A DNA stretch of 64,000 nt from Pararhodobacter zhoushanensis. GTDB taxonomy: Bacteria > Pseudomonadota > Alphaproteobacteria > Rhodobacterales > Rhodobacteraceae. Of the stretch, positions 26,610 through 35,329 are shown piece after piece. Within the stretch, counting starts at the first letter, position 1; the number at the start of each line of letters is the position of its first letter. The translations under genes and the position numbers were made by a program. The DNA lies in NCBI RefSeq assembly GCF_003990445.1, contig NZ_REEZ01000010.1, positions 1 to 64,000 of the forward strand, read 5' to 3'. Below the pieces are notes generated by a model. The model ran no database searches and was not told the origin of the DNA. It was given only the letters and a program-made list of their open reading frames with translations.

Positions 26610-26635
26610 GGCGGGCGCGCATAAGCGCGCCCGCC
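26610..26635 (-). terminator. Intercistronic hairpin between livK and livF
   Basis: GGCGGGCGCGC (26610-26620) and GCGCGCCCGCC (26625-26635) form a perfect 11-bp stem with loop ATAA, 9 bases after the livK stop on the minus strand. No U tract follows, which suggests 3'-end protection of the binding-protein message rather than termination. Confidence 0.65.
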
Positions 26636-26644
26636 GGTCTTGGC

Positions 26645-27931
26645 TTACAGGCAGCCCGGCGTGATGCTGTTCTCTGCCGCATAAGCAGCAGCGTCAGCGG
26701 TCGCCAGTTCACCGATCAGCTCGCGGTCGGACTGGATCCAGTCGGTGATCAGGCTCCAGGTCTGCGTGTCCGCATCCCATTGCTGCATCATCGCTGCGCC
26801 AGAACCACCGTGGTTCTGACAGCTCACGTCGAACGGGGCCGAGAAGTTCGGCAGGCCCAGCTCGGTCAGGCGCTCTTCGGTGATCGACAGGTGCTCCATA
26901 CCGGTGCGCATTTCCGCAGCGGTGATCTGGGCGTGACCGGCCAGCTCTTGTGCTGTGCGTGCCGCTTCCACCGCCAGCATCGCCGCGTAGAGACCGCGCG
27001 AATAGACAGCCGAGCCGATCTGGTCGCCGTTACCGGCAGCCATGCCGCGATCCACGACATAGGTCTGGATGTCTTCATAGACCGGGTAGTCACGGCCCAC
27101 GCCATGGAAGGTCAGCGCGGTATAGCCATCGGCGCCAGCGCCAACCGGCACAACGTCGTTCTCAGAGCCCGACCACCAGATGCCGATGAAGTGGTCCATC
27201 GGGAAGCGGATGTTGGCGGCTTCCTGAATGGCGACAGCGTTCATCACGCCCCAGCCCCACATGATCACGTAATCCGGGCGTTCGCGGCGGATTTGCAGCC
27301 ACTGGCTGGACTGCTCTTGACCGGGCGAGTCAACGGGGACTTCGACCAGTTCAAAGCCATACCGCTCGGACAGGTTTTCCAGCGTCGGGATCGGTTCACG
27401 ACCGTAAGCCGAGTTGTGGTAGATCAGGACGATCTTCTTGCCTTCGAGCGAGTCTTCATTCTGCTCCAGCAGGTAGTTGATCGCGACCGAGGCACCGTCC
27501 CAGTAGTTGGCGGGATAGTTGAACACCCAGGGGAAGGTCTCACCTTCCAGCGCCGAGGTGCGGCCATAACCCATCGTGTGCAGCGGGATGCCATCTGCGG
27601 TCACGCGGGGGATCAGCTGATAGGTGATCCCGGTCGAGAGCGGCTGCAGGATCAGCGGGTTGTCACCGCGGATCGATTCGTAGCATTCGACGCCACGCTC
27701 GGTGTTATAGGCGGTTTCGCATTCCGAGGTACGGATCGGCAGGCCGCCGATACCACCATCGCGCTGGTTGATCAGGGTCAGATAGTCCTGATAGCCATCG
27801 GCGAAGGGAATGCCGCCCGGTGCGAAAGGCCCGGTGCGATAGTTGAGCATCGGGAAGTGCAGATCCTGCGCGACAGCAGGCGCTGCCACCAGGGTCGCCG
27901 CAAGGACCGCGGCAAGTTTGGTCATCTTCAT
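26645..27931 (-). CDS. Branched-chain-type ABC transporter substrate-binding protein, LivK-like
   Basis: 428-residue periplasmic binding protein of the type I (Leu/Ile/Val) fold. ATG 27931 with GGAGGAG upstream gives MKMTKLAAVLAATLVAAPAV as signal peptide, cleaved around AVA-QD (residue 21). The mature protein begins DLHFPMLNYRTGPFAPGG and includes GKKIVLIYHNSAYGREPIP. The longer frame from 28033 is not used because it lacks a signal peptide. Length is slightly above classical LivK, as in the amide/organic-acid subgroup. Ligand unknown; the two CoA ligases in the operon argue for an organic acid. Confidence 0.9.
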   Translation of the reverse strand: MKMTKLAAVLAATLVAAPAVAQDLHFPMLNYRTGPFAPGGIPFADGYQDYLTLINQRDGGIGGLPIRTSECETAYNTERGVECYESIRGDNPLILQPLSTGITYQLIPRVTADGIPLHTMGYGRTSALEGETFPWVFNYPANYWDGASVAINYLLEQNEDSLEGKKIVLIYHNSAYGREPIPTLENLSERYGFELVEVPVDSPGQEQSSQWLQIRRERPDYVIMWGWGVMNAVAIQEAANIRFPMDHFIGIWWSGSENDVVPVGAGADGYTALTFHGVGRDYPVYEDIQTYVVDRGMAAGNGDQIGSAVYSRGLYAAMLAVEAARTAQELAGHAQITAAEMRTGMEHLSITEERLTELGLPNFSAPFDVSCQNHGGSGAAMMQQWDADTQTWSLITDWIQSDRELIGELATADAAAYAAENSITPGCL

Positions 27932-27984
27932 TGGTTCTCCTCCCAGTCGATGATTGTTTAGGTCTTGGGTCCGTCCCGCACTCC

Positions 27985-29061
27985 TCAATGCGGGAAGGGC
28001 CATAGGCGTAGTTTGTCTTTGATCGTGCGCCACAAGGCGGCAATGCCGTGCGGCTCGGCGATCAGAACGATGATGATCAGCGCGCCGATGATCATGACCT
28101 CAAGGTGTCGCGCCAGATCGGCGGGCCAGCCCAGCGTATCGACCAAGAGCAGTTTCAGGATCACCGGCAACACCACCAGAAAGGCCGCGCCCAGGAACGA
28201 CCCCAGGATCGAGCCTAGCCCACCGATGATCACCATGAACAGCACCAGAAAGCTTTTGTTGATGCCAAAGGCCTCACCCGCCTCGGCCGCGCCCAGATAC
28301 ACGGCGAAGGTCAGGGCACCCGCCACGCCGACGAAGAACGACGACACCGCAAAGGCGCTCAGCTTGGCGATCAGCGGGTTCACCCCGATGATCTCGGCGG
28401 CGATATCCATGTCACGGATCGCCATCCAGCTGCGCCCCACCGTGCCGCGCGTCAGATTGCGCGCCAGCCATGCCATGCCGACCACGAAGATCAGGCAGGT
28501 GAAATAGACCGCCGTCGAACTGGCCGAGGCCCCGGTGATCAGCACGCCGAACATCGAGCGTTCCGGCATCGAGATCTGCCCGGTGGTCGAGTAGTTGAAG
28601 AACCAGCCAACCCGCGTGAACAGCCAGATCAGGAAGAACTGCGCGGCCAGCGTGGCAACGGCCAGATAGAAGCCCTTGATCTTGAGCGACGGCAGGCCGA
28701 ACAGCACACCGACCGCCGAGGTGATCAGTCCCGAGAGCAGGAACACGATATAAATAGGCATGCCCGGAAACGAGGTGGTCAGCTTGAAGGTGGCATAGGC
28801 CCCGACCGCCATGAAAGCCGCCGTTCCCAGCGACAGAAGGCCGGTATAGCCGATCAGGATGTTCAGGCCCAGCGCCGCGATCACGTAGATCAGGAAGGGC
28901 ACGACGACCGAATTCGCCCAGTAATCGCCCATGATCATGGGCAGCACCAGAAAGGCGAAGGCCATCACGACCCAATAGGCAACGCGGTCAAACCGGATGG
29001 GAAAGGTCTGGTTGTCGCTGGCGTAGGACGTCTTGAAATCGCCCGCTTCACGGTAAAGCAT
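27985..29061 (-). CDS. livM: Branched-chain-type ABC transporter permease, LivM
   Basis: 358-residue inner-membrane permease with about 9-10 hydrophobic helices. GLNILIGYTGLLSLGTAAFM and FVVGMAWLARNLTRGTVGRS, then MDIAAEIIGVNPLIAKLSAF, are standard LivM segments. The N-terminus (MLYREAGDFKTSYASDNQTF) is a cytoplasmic extension. It lies 3 bases after livH and 53 bases before livK. Confidence 0.92.
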   Translation of the reverse strand: MLYREAGDFKTSYASDNQTFPIRFDRVAYWVVMAFAFLVLPMIMGDYWANSVVVPFLIYVIAALGLNILIGYTGLLSLGTAAFMAVGAYATFKLTTSFPGMPIYIVFLLSGLITSAVGVLFGLPSLKIKGFYLAVATLAAQFFLIWLFTRVGWFFNYSTTGQISMPERSMFGVLITGASASSTAVYFTCLIFVVGMAWLARNLTRGTVGRSWMAIRDMDIAAEIIGVNPLIAKLSAFAVSSFFVGVAGALTFAVYLGAAEAGEAFGINKSFLVLFMVIIGGLGSILGSFLGAAFLVVLPVILKLLLVDTLGWPADLARHLEVMIIGALIIIVLIAEPHGIAALWRTIKDKLRLWPFPH

Positions 29062-29064
29062 GTG

Positions 29065-30051
29065 TCAGACCCTCTCGATGATCTTTTCGCCGAACAGGCC
29101 CTGCGGACGAAACAGCAGGAACACGAGGGCGAGCATATAGGCGAACCAGTTTTCGGTCGCGCCGCCGATGACCGGCTGCATGAAGAAGTCGAACAGCTTT
29201 TCGCCGACACCGATCAGCAACCCGCCGACGATGGCCCCGGGGATCGAGGTGAACCCGCCCAGAATGAGCACCGGCAGCGCCTTGAGCGCGATCAGCGACA
29301 GCGAGAACTGCACACCCGATTTCGAGCCCCACATGATCCCGGCGACCAGCGCCACGATCCCGGCAATCGACCAGGTCAGCACCCAGATGAAGCGCAGCGA
29401 GATGCCGACCGACAGCGCGGCCTGGTGGTCATCGGCCACAGCGCGCAGCGCGCGGCCCTGTTTGGTATATTGCGAGAAGATCACCAGCGCGGTCACCATG
29501 ATCCCGGCGATCACCAGCGCCCACAGGTTCAGCGTGTCCAGATAGAAGCCATAGCCGAGCCAGTTATAGGTGAAGTCATCCACTGCACCCGACATGCCCT
29601 GCGGGATGCCGACGTCCAGCCGCTTGACCTCGGCCCCCCACATGATGTCGCCCAGACCTTCAAGGAAGAACGCCAGACCGATGGTGGCCATGAACAGGAT
29701 GATCGGTTCCTGATTGACCAGATGCTTGAGCACCAGCCGTTCGATCAGCCAGGCCATGCCGACCATCACCACCACCGTTGCCGGGATCGCCAGCAGGCTG
29801 GGCATGTTGAAGCCGAAATCATGCACCGAGGTGCCGAAGATTGCGTTGATCAGCGGCGCGAAGGGCACCTGCCCGTTCTGAAAGCCGACCAGCGTCAGCG
29901 CCGCGAACAGCGCCATGACGCCCTGGGCAAAGTTGAAGATGCCCGAGGCCTTGAAGATCAGCACAAAGCCCAGCGCCACCAGCGAATACATGATGCCGAC
30001 GGTCAAGCCGTTGAGCGCGGCTTCCATCGCGAAAAGGACGGTATCAGACAT
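29065..30051 (-). CDS. livH: Branched-chain-type ABC transporter permease, LivH
   Basis: 328-residue inner-membrane permease with about 8-9 helices. MYSLVALGFVLIFKASGIFN and FAQGVMALFAA near the N-terminus and YTKQGRALRAVADDHQAA in the coupling loop identify LivH. It is 26 bases after livG and 3 before livM, so translation is closely coupled. Confidence 0.93.
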   Translation of the reverse strand: MSDTVLFAMEAALNGLTVGIMYSLVALGFVLIFKASGIFNFAQGVMALFAALTLVGFQNGQVPFAPLINAIFGTSVHDFGFNMPSLLAIPATVVVMVGMAWLIERLVLKHLVNQEPIILFMATIGLAFFLEGLGDIMWGAEVKRLDVGIPQGMSGAVDDFTYNWLGYGFYLDTLNLWALVIAGIMVTALVIFSQYTKQGRALRAVADDHQAALSVGISLRFIWVLTWSIAGIVALVAGIMWGSKSGVQFSLSLIALKALPVLILGGFTSIPGAIVGGLLIGVGEKLFDFFMQPVIGGATENWFAYMLALVFLLFRPQGLFGEKIIERV

Positions 30052-30077
30052 GGCCGTTGCCCCCGAAATTCACAGCG

Positions 30078-30899
30078 TCAGTCATGCGTCACCCCCAGAT
30101 AAGCGTCGATGACGGCTTGGTTGCCCCGCACCTCGTCGGGTGTGCCGTCGCCGATCTTCTTGCCGTAATCCATCACCACCACGCGGTCGCTGAGGTCCAT
30201 GACCACGCCCATGTCATGCTCGATCAGCACGATCGTGGTGCCAAATTCGTCGTTCACATCAAGGATGAAGCGGCTCATGTCCTCTTTCTCCTCGACGTTC
30301 ATGCCCGCCATCGGCTCGTCCAGCAGCAGGATCTGCGGCTCGGCAGCCAGCGCGCGGGCCAGTTCCACGCGCTTTTTCAGCCCGTAAGGCAGGCGCGAGA
30401 CCGGGGTCTTGCGGATGTGCTGGATTTCCAGAAAGTCGATGATCCGCTCGACCGCCGCGCGGTGCTCGTCTTCCTCACGCGCCGCCGGGCCCCACCACAG
30501 CGCCTGCTTCAGGAACCCGGTTTTCATCAGGTTCATGCGCCCGGTCATGATGTTGTCGAGCACCGACATCCCCTCGAACAACGCGATGTTCTGGAAGGTC
30601 CGCGCGATGCCGGTGCGGGCCACCTGATAGGGGGCCATTTTGGCGCGCTTGTAGCCCTTGTAGATCACGTCGCCCTCTTGCGGGTTATAGAACCCCGAGA
30701 TGACGTTCATCATCGACGACTTGCCCGCGCCGTTCGGCCCGATGATCGCCCGGACCTCGCCGGTGCGGATGTCAAACGAGATGTCCTTGATCGCCTCAAC
30801 CCCGCCAAAGCGCAGGGTGATGTTCTTCAGCTCCAGCACCACGGGGCCGATCTGGCGACCATCGGCGGTGAGATAGCCGTCTTGTTGCGTGTCCAGCAT
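30078..30899 (-). CDS. livG: Branched-chain-type ABC transporter ATPase, LivG
   Basis: 273-residue ATPase. Walker A GPNGAGKSS near 54-62, LivG-specific signature LPYGLKKRVELARALA near 170, Walker B ILLLDEPMAGMN, followed by a switch histidine in VLIEHDMGVVMDL. It begins 11 bases after the acyl-CoA ligase stop, so ligase and transporter are co-transcribed. Confidence 0.93.
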   Translation of the reverse strand: MLDTQQDGYLTADGRQIGPVVLELKNITLRFGGVEAIKDISFDIRTGEVRAIIGPNGAGKSSMMNVISGFYNPQEGDVIYKGYKRAKMAPYQVARTGIARTFQNIALFEGMSVLDNIMTGRMNLMKTGFLKQALWWGPAAREEDEHRAAVERIIDFLEIQHIRKTPVSRLPYGLKKRVELARALAAEPQILLLDEPMAGMNVEEKEDMSRFILDVNDEFGTTIVLIEHDMGVVMDLSDRVVVMDYGKKIGDGTPDEVRGNQAVIDAYLGVTHD

Positions 30900-30910
30900 G
30901 TCCCTGCCCC

Positions 30911-32896
30911 TTATTCCGCCGCCATCCGCTGCGCTTCGGCGGTATCGAACACCTTGGCGTCGCGCAGCGACAGCGTTGCTTTCAGCACGCCCTTGCGCCC
31001 GTCCTCGTAGCTGACCGCCGTTTCGGTCGAGAGGGTGTCGGCCCCGGCATAGAGCCCGTCGATCAGGTCGGCGAATTTGTCGGCGACGATGGCGCGGCGG
31101 ACCTTGCGGGTGCGGGTCATCTCGCCGTCATCGGCATCGAGTTCCTTGTGCAGCACCAGAAAGCGGTGGATCTGGCAGCCCGACAGCATCGGATCTTGCG
31201 CGACCGAGGCGTTGACTTCCTCGATGTGGCTCTGGATCGTGTCCAGCACCTGCGGGTGCCCGGCGAGTTCCTGATAGCTGGAATAGCCGATGTTGTTGCG
31301 CTCGGCCCAGTTGCCGACGGCGGCAAGGTCGATGTTGACGAAGGCGACGCAGCGGTCGCGGCCATTACCGAAGACCACCGCCTCAAGGATGTTGGGGAAG
31401 AACTTGAGCTTGTTCTCAACATATTTGGGCGCGAACAGGCGGCCATCGGCCATCTTGCCCACGTCCTTGGCCCGGTCGATGATGCGCAGATGCCCGGTGC
31501 CTTCCTCAAAGAACCCAGCGTCGCCGGTGGCGACCCAACCCTCGGCATCCTTGGTCGAGGCGGTCGATTCGGGGTTCTTGTAATACTCGACGAACGTGCC
31601 GGGCGAGCGGTAGAACACCTCGCCACTGTCGGCAATCTTGACTTCAACCCCGGGGCTGGGCACGCCCACGGTATCCGAGCGGACCTCGCCGTCCGGCTGC
31701 TGGGTGATGAACACCGAGGCTTCGGTCTGGCCGTAGAGCTGCTTCAGGTTGATGCCCAGCGAGCGGTAGAAATCGAAGATCTCAGGCCCGATCGCCTCAC
31801 CTGCCGTGTAAGCGACACGGATATTCGTCAGGCCCAGCGTGTTCTTGAGCGGGCCGTAGACCAGCACCTCGCCCAGACGATAGTTCATCCGGTCCGTAGC
31901 ACTGACCGGCTTGCCGTCCAGAATCGCCCCGCCAACCCGCCGCGCCAGCGCCATGTAGCGGTCGAACAGACCCTTCTTGGTCTTGCTGGCGTCTTCCATG
32001 CGGATCATCACCGTGGTGAGCATCGTCTCGAAGATCCGCGGCGGTGAGAAGAAATAGGTCGGCCCGATCTCGCGCAGGTCCGACATCAGGGTCGTCGCAC
32101 TTTCGGGGCAGTTGACGCAGAACCCGACCCAATAGGCTTGGCCCACGGAAAAGATGTAATCCCCGACCCAGGCCATCGGCAGATAGGCGACGATCTCGTC
32201 GCGGAAGGTCAGGCTGTCGAACGCGGCCGAAGCCTTGGCGGATTCGATGATGTTGCGGTTCGACAGCACGACGCCCTTGGGCTTGCCGGTGGTCCCCGAG
32301 GTATACAGCATGATGCAGGTGCTGTCGTAGGTCAGCTCGGCGGTGCGCTTGGTCAGCTCGGCTTCCAGCCGGCTGCGCGCGGCGCGACCTTCGGTCTGCG
32401 CGTCCATCAGCCAGTTCATCTTGGCGTGGTCGTATTTGCGCATGCCGCGCTTATCCAGATACAGGATCTGTTCGATGCCCGGCACCGTTTCCTGCACCTC
32501 GATCACCTTGTCGACCTGCTCCTGATCGCCACAGATCGCAAAGCGCGCGCCGCAGTGTTCGAGCACATAGGCCATCTCTTCGGCCACCGCGTCCTGATAG
32601 AGCGCGACCGGAATCGCCCCGACCCGCTGCGCCGCGACCATCGACCAATAAAGCGCCGGGCGGTTGCGCCCGATGATCGCGACGTAATCACCGCGCTGCA
32701 TGCCCAGCGCCAGAAAGCCCAGCGCCATCGCCTCGACCTCGGCCGCGACCTGCTTCCAGGTCCAGGACTGCCAGATGCCGAACTCTTTTTCGCGGTAGGC
32801 CGTCGAATTGGCGTATTGGACGGCATTGCGCGCCAAAAGCGCCGGCACCGAGGCCAGCGCGCCCTCAGGGGCACGTTGCGTTGCGGTTGTGGTCAC
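30911..32896 (-). CDS. AMP-binding long-chain-fatty-acid/organic-acid CoA ligase
   Basis: 661-residue adenylate-forming enzyme of the long-chain acyl-CoA synthetase group. The phosphate loop CIMLYTSGTTGKPKGV lies near residue 200, YGQTEAS near 365, and the hinge VATGDAGFFEEGTGHLRIID with RAKD near 450. GTG 32896 follows GGAGGAG by 8 bases; the longer frame from 32998 adds an Arg-rich, non-conserved leader. First gene of the seven-gene ligase-livGHMKF-PaaK operon. Paired with the PaaK-like enzyme at the other end it suggests activation of an imported acid, possibly trapping it as CoA ester. Confidence 0.9.
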   Translation of the reverse strand: MTTTATQRAPEGALASVPALLARNAVQYANSTAYREKEFGIWQSWTWKQVAAEVEAMALGFLALGMQRGDYVAIIGRNRPALYWSMVAAQRVGAIPVALYQDAVAEEMAYVLEHCGARFAICGDQEQVDKVIEVQETVPGIEQILYLDKRGMRKYDHAKMNWLMDAQTEGRAARSRLEAELTKRTAELTYDSTCIMLYTSGTTGKPKGVVLSNRNIIESAKASAAFDSLTFRDEIVAYLPMAWVGDYIFSVGQAYWVGFCVNCPESATTLMSDLREIGPTYFFSPPRIFETMLTTVMIRMEDASKTKKGLFDRYMALARRVGGAILDGKPVSATDRMNYRLGEVLVYGPLKNTLGLTNIRVAYTAGEAIGPEIFDFYRSLGINLKQLYGQTEASVFITQQPDGEVRSDTVGVPSPGVEVKIADSGEVFYRSPGTFVEYYKNPESTASTKDAEGWVATGDAGFFEEGTGHLRIIDRAKDVGKMADGRLFAPKYVENKLKFFPNILEAVVFGNGRDRCVAFVNIDLAAVGNWAERNNIGYSSYQELAGHPQVLDTIQSHIEEVNASVAQDPMLSGCQIHRFLVLHKELDADDGEMTRTRKVRRAIVADKFADLIDGLYAGADTLSTETAVSYEDGRKGVLKATLSLRDAKVFDTAEAQRMAAE

Positions 32897-33028
32897 CGTC
32901 TGTCTCCTCCCATGGCGCGAGGGGGCCCGTCTCCTCCCGGTTCCCCCCGCGCGTTGCCTAGAGTGGTGGCGGCGGAACATTGCCGCAGTTTTTCGCAATC
33001 CTTACGAATTGTAACATGACGGGGCCTA

Positions 33029-33664
33029 TCACCGCTCTTGCAGCGCCAGCCGCAGACCCAGCGCGCAATAGACGGTGCCGACGACCTTGCCCTGCCAGCG
33101 CTGAATCGCCGGGTTGCCGCGCAGGAACGCCGACACCCGCCCCGCCGCCAGCGCGACGATCATCGTCGCCAGCGTGCCCATGATGATGAACAGCAGGCCC
33201 AGCACCGTGAGTTGCAGCGCAACGGTGCCGCGTGCGGGGTCGACGAACTGCGGCAGGAAGGCCAGAAAGAACAGCGCGGATTTAGGGTTCAGCGCCTCGG
33301 CCAGCATCGCCTGCCGCAGGGCCTGGCGCGCGGTGATCGGGCGGGCGCGGGTCAGGCCGGTGTCGGGCTTTTCCAGAAAGCTGCGCAGCCCGATCCAGAT
33401 CAGATAGCCCGCGCCCAGCATCTTGATCACCCAGAAGGCCTGCGCCGAGGCCATCAGCACCGCCGAGATCCCCACCACGGCCAAAACCGTGTGCACCACG
33501 TCCCCCAACGCGATTCCCAGACTGGTCGCCACCCCGACGCGGGTGCCCGAGGTCGAGGCCCGCGCCAGTGTCAGCAGGATCGACGGGCCGGGAAAAAACA
33601 CAAAACCGGTCAACACGGCGAGATAGGTCAAAAGCGTGGTGATTTCGGGCATGGGATCGTCCAT
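33029..33664 (-). CDS. LysE/RhtB family amino-acid exporter
   Basis: 211-residue membrane protein with about six helices. FVFFPGPSILLTLARASTSG near residue 20 and LAEALNPKSALFFLAFLPQF near 120 are LysE/RhtB hallmarks. These export amino acids or homoserine lactones. ATG 33664 has AGGA only 4 bases upstream; ATG 33652 (four codons later) is an alternative. Divergent from the cation diffusion facilitator. Confidence 0.9.
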   Translation of the reverse strand: MDDPMPEITTLLTYLAVLTGFVFFPGPSILLTLARASTSGTRVGVATSLGIALGDVVHTVLAVVGISAVLMASAQAFWVIKMLGAGYLIWIGLRSFLEKPDTGLTRARPITARQALRQAMLAEALNPKSALFFLAFLPQFVDPARGTVALQLTVLGLLFIIMGTLATMIVALAAGRVSAFLRGNPAIQRWQGKVVGTVYCALGLRLALQER

Positions 33665-33720
33665 TTTGTCCTATGCTGAGCATGCGGGGACACAAGGGAC
33701 TGAGCAACCCCCCACCCGTG

Positions 33721-33749
33721 TTGCCCCGACCTATCGGCAGGTCTATATC
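33721..33749 (+). promoter_or_regulatory. Promoter with a palindrome in its spacer, upstream of the cation efflux gene
   Basis: TTGCCC (33721-33726) and TATATC (33744-33749) are 17 bases apart; with 19-base spacing the -10 would be TATCGC. The spacer contains GACCTATCGGCAGGTC (33728-33743), an ACCT..AGGT dyad of the kind bound by MerR-family metal regulators. Low-moderate confidence. Confidence 0.45.
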
Positions 33750-33788
33750 GCCCCCAAACGGCCAACAGCGACTCGAGAGGGCCGAGAG

Positions 33789-34691
33789 ATGAGCAATCGA
33801 AATCATGCGCTGAACGTCTCCGCCGGGATTGCCTCGGTCGTGGTGGCCGTGACGCTGGTCGCGCTCAAGCTTTGGGCGCTGATCGAAACCGGCGCGCTGT
33901 CGGTGGCGGCCTCGCTGGCGGATAACGCGCTGGACGTGATGATGTCCGTCGGTGCGCTGGCGGCGATTTCCTATGCGGCCCGTCCGCCCGATGAGGATCA
34001 CGCCTTTGGCCACTCCTCTGCCGAAGATCTGGTGGCACTTGTGCAATCGGCGCTGGTGCTCTTGTCAGCGGCGGTGATTGGCTCGGTAGCGGCGTCACGG
34101 CTTTGGGCGGTGGATGCCGCGCCGGTAAAGTCCGAAACCGCCGGGATCGTGGTGATGATTGTTGCCGTGGTGATGACCGGCGCGTTGGTGCTGTGGCAGC
34201 GGTATGTCGCCAAGGCTACTGGCAACCGCGTCGTGGCGGCCGATTCGCTGCACTATCTGGGCGACCTTTTGCCCACCTCGGGCGTGTTGATCGCGCTGGC
34301 GGCCTCATCTTGGTGGGAACTGCCGCGCGTCGATTCGGTGATCGCGCTGATGGCGGCGCTCTGGCTGGCGCGCAGCGGGTTGTCGATCGGACGCGGGGCA
34401 TGGGATGCGCTGATGGACCACGCCGCCGCGCCTGAGGTGCTGGACCAGATCAACGCCATCGCCGCCGACTGGCCGGGGCTGACCGGACACCACGATCTGA
34501 AAACGCGCATGGCCGGGTCCAAGACGTTTATCTCGATGCATGTCGAACTGGACGGCCGACAATCGCTGAACGACGCCCATGCCGTCGCCGACGCGCTGGA
34601 GCACAAACTGGAAGAGACGGTGCCGGGGGCCGAGGTGATCATTCACCTTGATCCGGTCGGTCCGGGGTCTGGCCGGATCGCGCGCGGCTGA
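33789..34691 (+). CDS. Cation diffusion facilitator (FieF/ZitB-like metal efflux)
   Basis: 300-residue inner-membrane metal/proton antiporter. ATG 33789 follows GAGAGG by 8 bases. Transmembrane part 1-200 contains LSVAASLADNALDVMMS (metal-site Asp residues) and PPDEDHAFGHSSAEDLVAL, the FieF-type HxxxD context; the cytoplasmic C-terminal domain has the ferredoxin-like CDF dimerisation fold (LTGHHDLKTRMAGSKTFISM). Exports Zn, Fe or Cd by family. Convergent with the first DUF1993 gene, 3 bases apart. Confidence 0.9.
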   Translation: MSNRNHALNVSAGIASVVVAVTLVALKLWALIETGALSVAASLADNALDVMMSVGALAAISYAARPPDEDHAFGHSSAEDLVALVQSALVLLSAAVIGSVAASRLWAVDAAPVKSETAGIVVMIVAVVMTGALVLWQRYVAKATGNRVVAADSLHYLGDLLPTSGVLIALAASSWWELPRVDSVIALMAALWLARSGLSIGRGAWDALMDHAAAPEVLDQINAIAADWPGLTGHHDLKTRMAGSKTFISMHVELDGRQSLNDAHAVADALEHKLEETVPGAEVIIHLDPVGPGSGRIARG

Positions 34692-34694
34692 AGC

Positions 34695-35186
34695 TCAGGG
34701 CTGCATGAAATCGGTTTCGGCCAGCGGGACACCAATCTGCCGCAGGATCGCATAGGCCATGGTCATGTGGAAAAAGAACTGTGGCTTGGCGAACAGCTCC
34801 ATGAACGAAATACCCGAGACCGTCATCGGCCCGCTGGGCACCGTCACCGCAATGCGCTGGTTGCCGACGAAATCGAATTCCTCAGGCTGAAAGCTGGTCA
34901 GGTAGACGCAGGCCTTGTCCAGCCGTTGCCCCAGCCCGGCAAAATCGGTTTCGCTATGCGCCAGCTTGCGCGGCGGGCGGCCGACGAGTTCGTCCAGACT
35001 GTCGGTGGCAAAATCGCTGGCCAATTGCACGTGCAGGCAGAGTGGTTGCATGTGCGGGGCCAGACGGGCGTTCATGATTTCTTCGGGCGCGCGCCCTGTC
35101 TGGGCGCAGAAATCCTCGGCCGTGGTAAGGATGCGCCGAAAGGACCGCAGGTAGTGGGCATAGACGTGGATCGTTCGACGCTGCAT
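34695..35186 (-). CDS. DUF1993 family protein (paralogue 1)
   Basis: 163-residue cytoplasmic helical protein of the DUF1993 family, function unknown. The conserved C-terminal segment FFFHMTMAYAILRQIGVPL is shared almost word for word with the second DUF1993 gene at 38806. The structure is probably a DinB-like four-helix bundle; His residues (HMQPLCLHVQLASDF) could bind metal. Its Shine-Dalgarno GGAGG lies in the loop of a perfect 8-bp hairpin abutting the ATG (35186-35205), so translation or transcription is probably controlled there. Confidence 0.82.
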   Translation of the reverse strand: MQRRTIHVYAHYLRSFRRILTTAEDFCAQTGRAPEEIMNARLAPHMQPLCLHVQLASDFATDSLDELVGRPPRKLAHSETDFAGLGQRLDKACVYLTSFQPEEFDFVGNQRIAVTVPSGPMTVSGISFMELFAKPQFFFHMTMAYAILRQIGVPLAETDFMQP

Positions 35187-35205
35187 TGTTAGCCTCCGCT
35201 AACAA
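35186..35205 (-). promoter_or_regulatory. Palindrome enclosing the ribosome binding site of DUF1993 gene 1
   Basis: TTGTTAGCCTCCGCTAACAA on the plus strand: perfect 8-bp arms, 4-base loop. On the minus strand the loop is GGAG and the right arm ends at the ATG. It could be an RNA hairpin or a MarR/TetR-type operator (TTAGC..GCTAA). Confidence 0.7.
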
Positions 35206-35276
35206 CAGGGATAACGCAGCAAAATCAAAGATCAACACCTTAGGCATTTCGCCAGTTGCGCAGACAGAACGGCTGA

Positions 35277-35301
35277 AACTCAGGCGATGCACGCCTGAGT
35301 T
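35277..35301 (-). terminator. Hairpin terminator downstream of the GST gene
   Basis: AACTCAGGCG (35277-35286) and CGCCTGAGTT (35292-35301) form a perfect 10-bp stem with loop ATGCA, 28 bases after the GST stop on the minus strand. Followed only by TT CAG, so a weak intrinsic terminator or 3' stabiliser. Confidence 0.6.
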
Positions 35302-35329
35302 GTGGTTGTTTCCGAGGCTTGACCAATGG

